Of a DNA stretch of 5,843 bases, positions 5,730 through 5,843 are shown piece after piece; the stretch's first letter is position 1; the number at the start of each line of letters is the position of its first letter. The DNA comes from Acidimicrobiaceae bacterium. GTDB taxonomy: Bacteria > Actinomycetota > Acidimicrobiia > Acidimicrobiales > Palsa-688. The DNA lies in NCBI GenBank assembly GCA_003156795.1, contig PMHU01000164.1:21981-27823 (forward strand), written 5' to 3'. A program made the translations under genes and the position numbers. The notes under the pieces were generated by a model. That model was not told the origin of the DNA. It searched no databases and worked only from the letters and a program-made list of their open reading frames with translations.

Positions 5730-5843
5730 ATATCGCTCTATCTCCGCGCGCGGCGCGGAAGTCCGGTTGCTGTCCGGTCCCAGCCAAGGATCGATCCTGG
5801 ATCGGAAGGGGGCAAGATCGTCGATGACGGTCGTCCCAGGCCC
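5721..5843 (+). CDS. Probable N-terminus of an unrecognised protein, cut by window edge
   Basis: A GTG at 5721 opens 41 codons with no stop before the window ends. AAAAGGAA lies about nine bases upstream, the best-placed ribosome site in this region, and an in-frame TAA at 5700-5702 rules out a start further upstream. The visible peptide starts MKWISLYLRARRGSPVAV and continues Arg/Pro/Gly/Asp-rich. It has a short amphipathic start with several arginines but no clear signal peptide or known motif. I do not recognise the family. The gene is divergent to the surface/c-di-GMP block, and its start is buried in a hairpin. The DNA of this stretch also holds palindromes (CCGCGCGCGG at 5744-5753, AGGATCGATCCT at 5787-5798) and a GTCCGGT direct repeat, so a non-coding explanation remains possible. 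Confidence 0.42.
   Translation, partial: MKWISLYLRARRGSPVAVRSQPRIDPGSEGGKIVDDGRPRP
5787..5798. repeat. Perfect 12-base palindrome AGGATCGATCCT
   Basis: This symmetric sequence lies inside the putative right-hand gene and is followed by a partial copy (TGGATCGG). A perfect 12-base palindrome is uncommon by chance at any one site, but across several kilobases one or two may be expected. No function is assigned. Confidence 0.3.

Noticed and set aside
5750..5800. Cobalamin-riboswitch-like piece GGAAGTCCGGT...GTCCGGTCCCAGCC
   Set aside because: Similar to one conserved stretch only. The B12 box is missing, and it lies within the putative coding start rather than in a leader.
5421..5843. Minus-strand frame open from the right edge to a TAG at 5423-5421 (140 codons), possibly the end of an upstream gene
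   Set aside because: The peptide is Pro/Arg/Ser-rich and shows no family signal. The third codon position is not GC-enriched between about 5600 and 5720, unlike the real genes. The competing plus-strand start has a good ribosome site. It cannot be fully excluded without sequence beyond the edge.

Overview
The window looks like a chromosomal piece of a high-GC Gram-positive bacterium (Actinomycetota). The Thr/Pro/Val-rich linker and the LAxTG-type sortase signal in the first surface protein fit this phylum, and I would guess class Acidimicrobiia, but that is inference from style rather than from a marker gene. About nine tenths of the window is one block of four genes on the minus strand, read from right to left. 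A 419-base intergenic region follows, and at the right edge is the start of a probable divergent gene on the plus strand.

In transcription order the minus-strand block holds: (1) an exported DUF3494 / ice-binding-like protein with a low-complexity stalk and a C-terminal sortase signal (5301-4222); (2) a small secreted WxL-like beta protein (4136-3624); (3) a secreted, C-terminally membrane-anchored protein shaped like a DUF916 / WxL-interacting protein (3606-2605); (4) a cytoplasmic sensor with four PAS domains, a GGDEF domain and an EAL domain (2608 to beyond the left edge). Gaps are 85 and 17 bases, and the last two genes overlap as ATGA. This suggests one transcript, with the c-di-GMP enzyme translationally coupled to the membrane-anchored surface protein.

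My reading is that genes 1-3 make a cell-surface assembly: a wall-attached adhesin-like protein, a secreted WxL-like protein and its membrane-anchored partner. Gene 4 would make and/or break down cyclic di-GMP in response to a cytoplasmic signal, coordinated with that surface layer. WxL plus DUF916 pairs are best known from low-GC Gram-positives. Finding such a pair here beside a sortase-anchored DUF3494 protein and a GGDEF-EAL enzyme is the most unusual aspect of the window.

The intergenic region (5302-5720) contains no convincing gene. Its right half is rich in symmetric sequence: a direct repeat, an 8-bp hairpin, and a long hairpin that places the ribosome binding site of the right-hand gene in its loop and the GTG start codon in its stem. 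No RNA genes, insertion sequences, CRISPR arrays or clear intrinsic terminators were seen.
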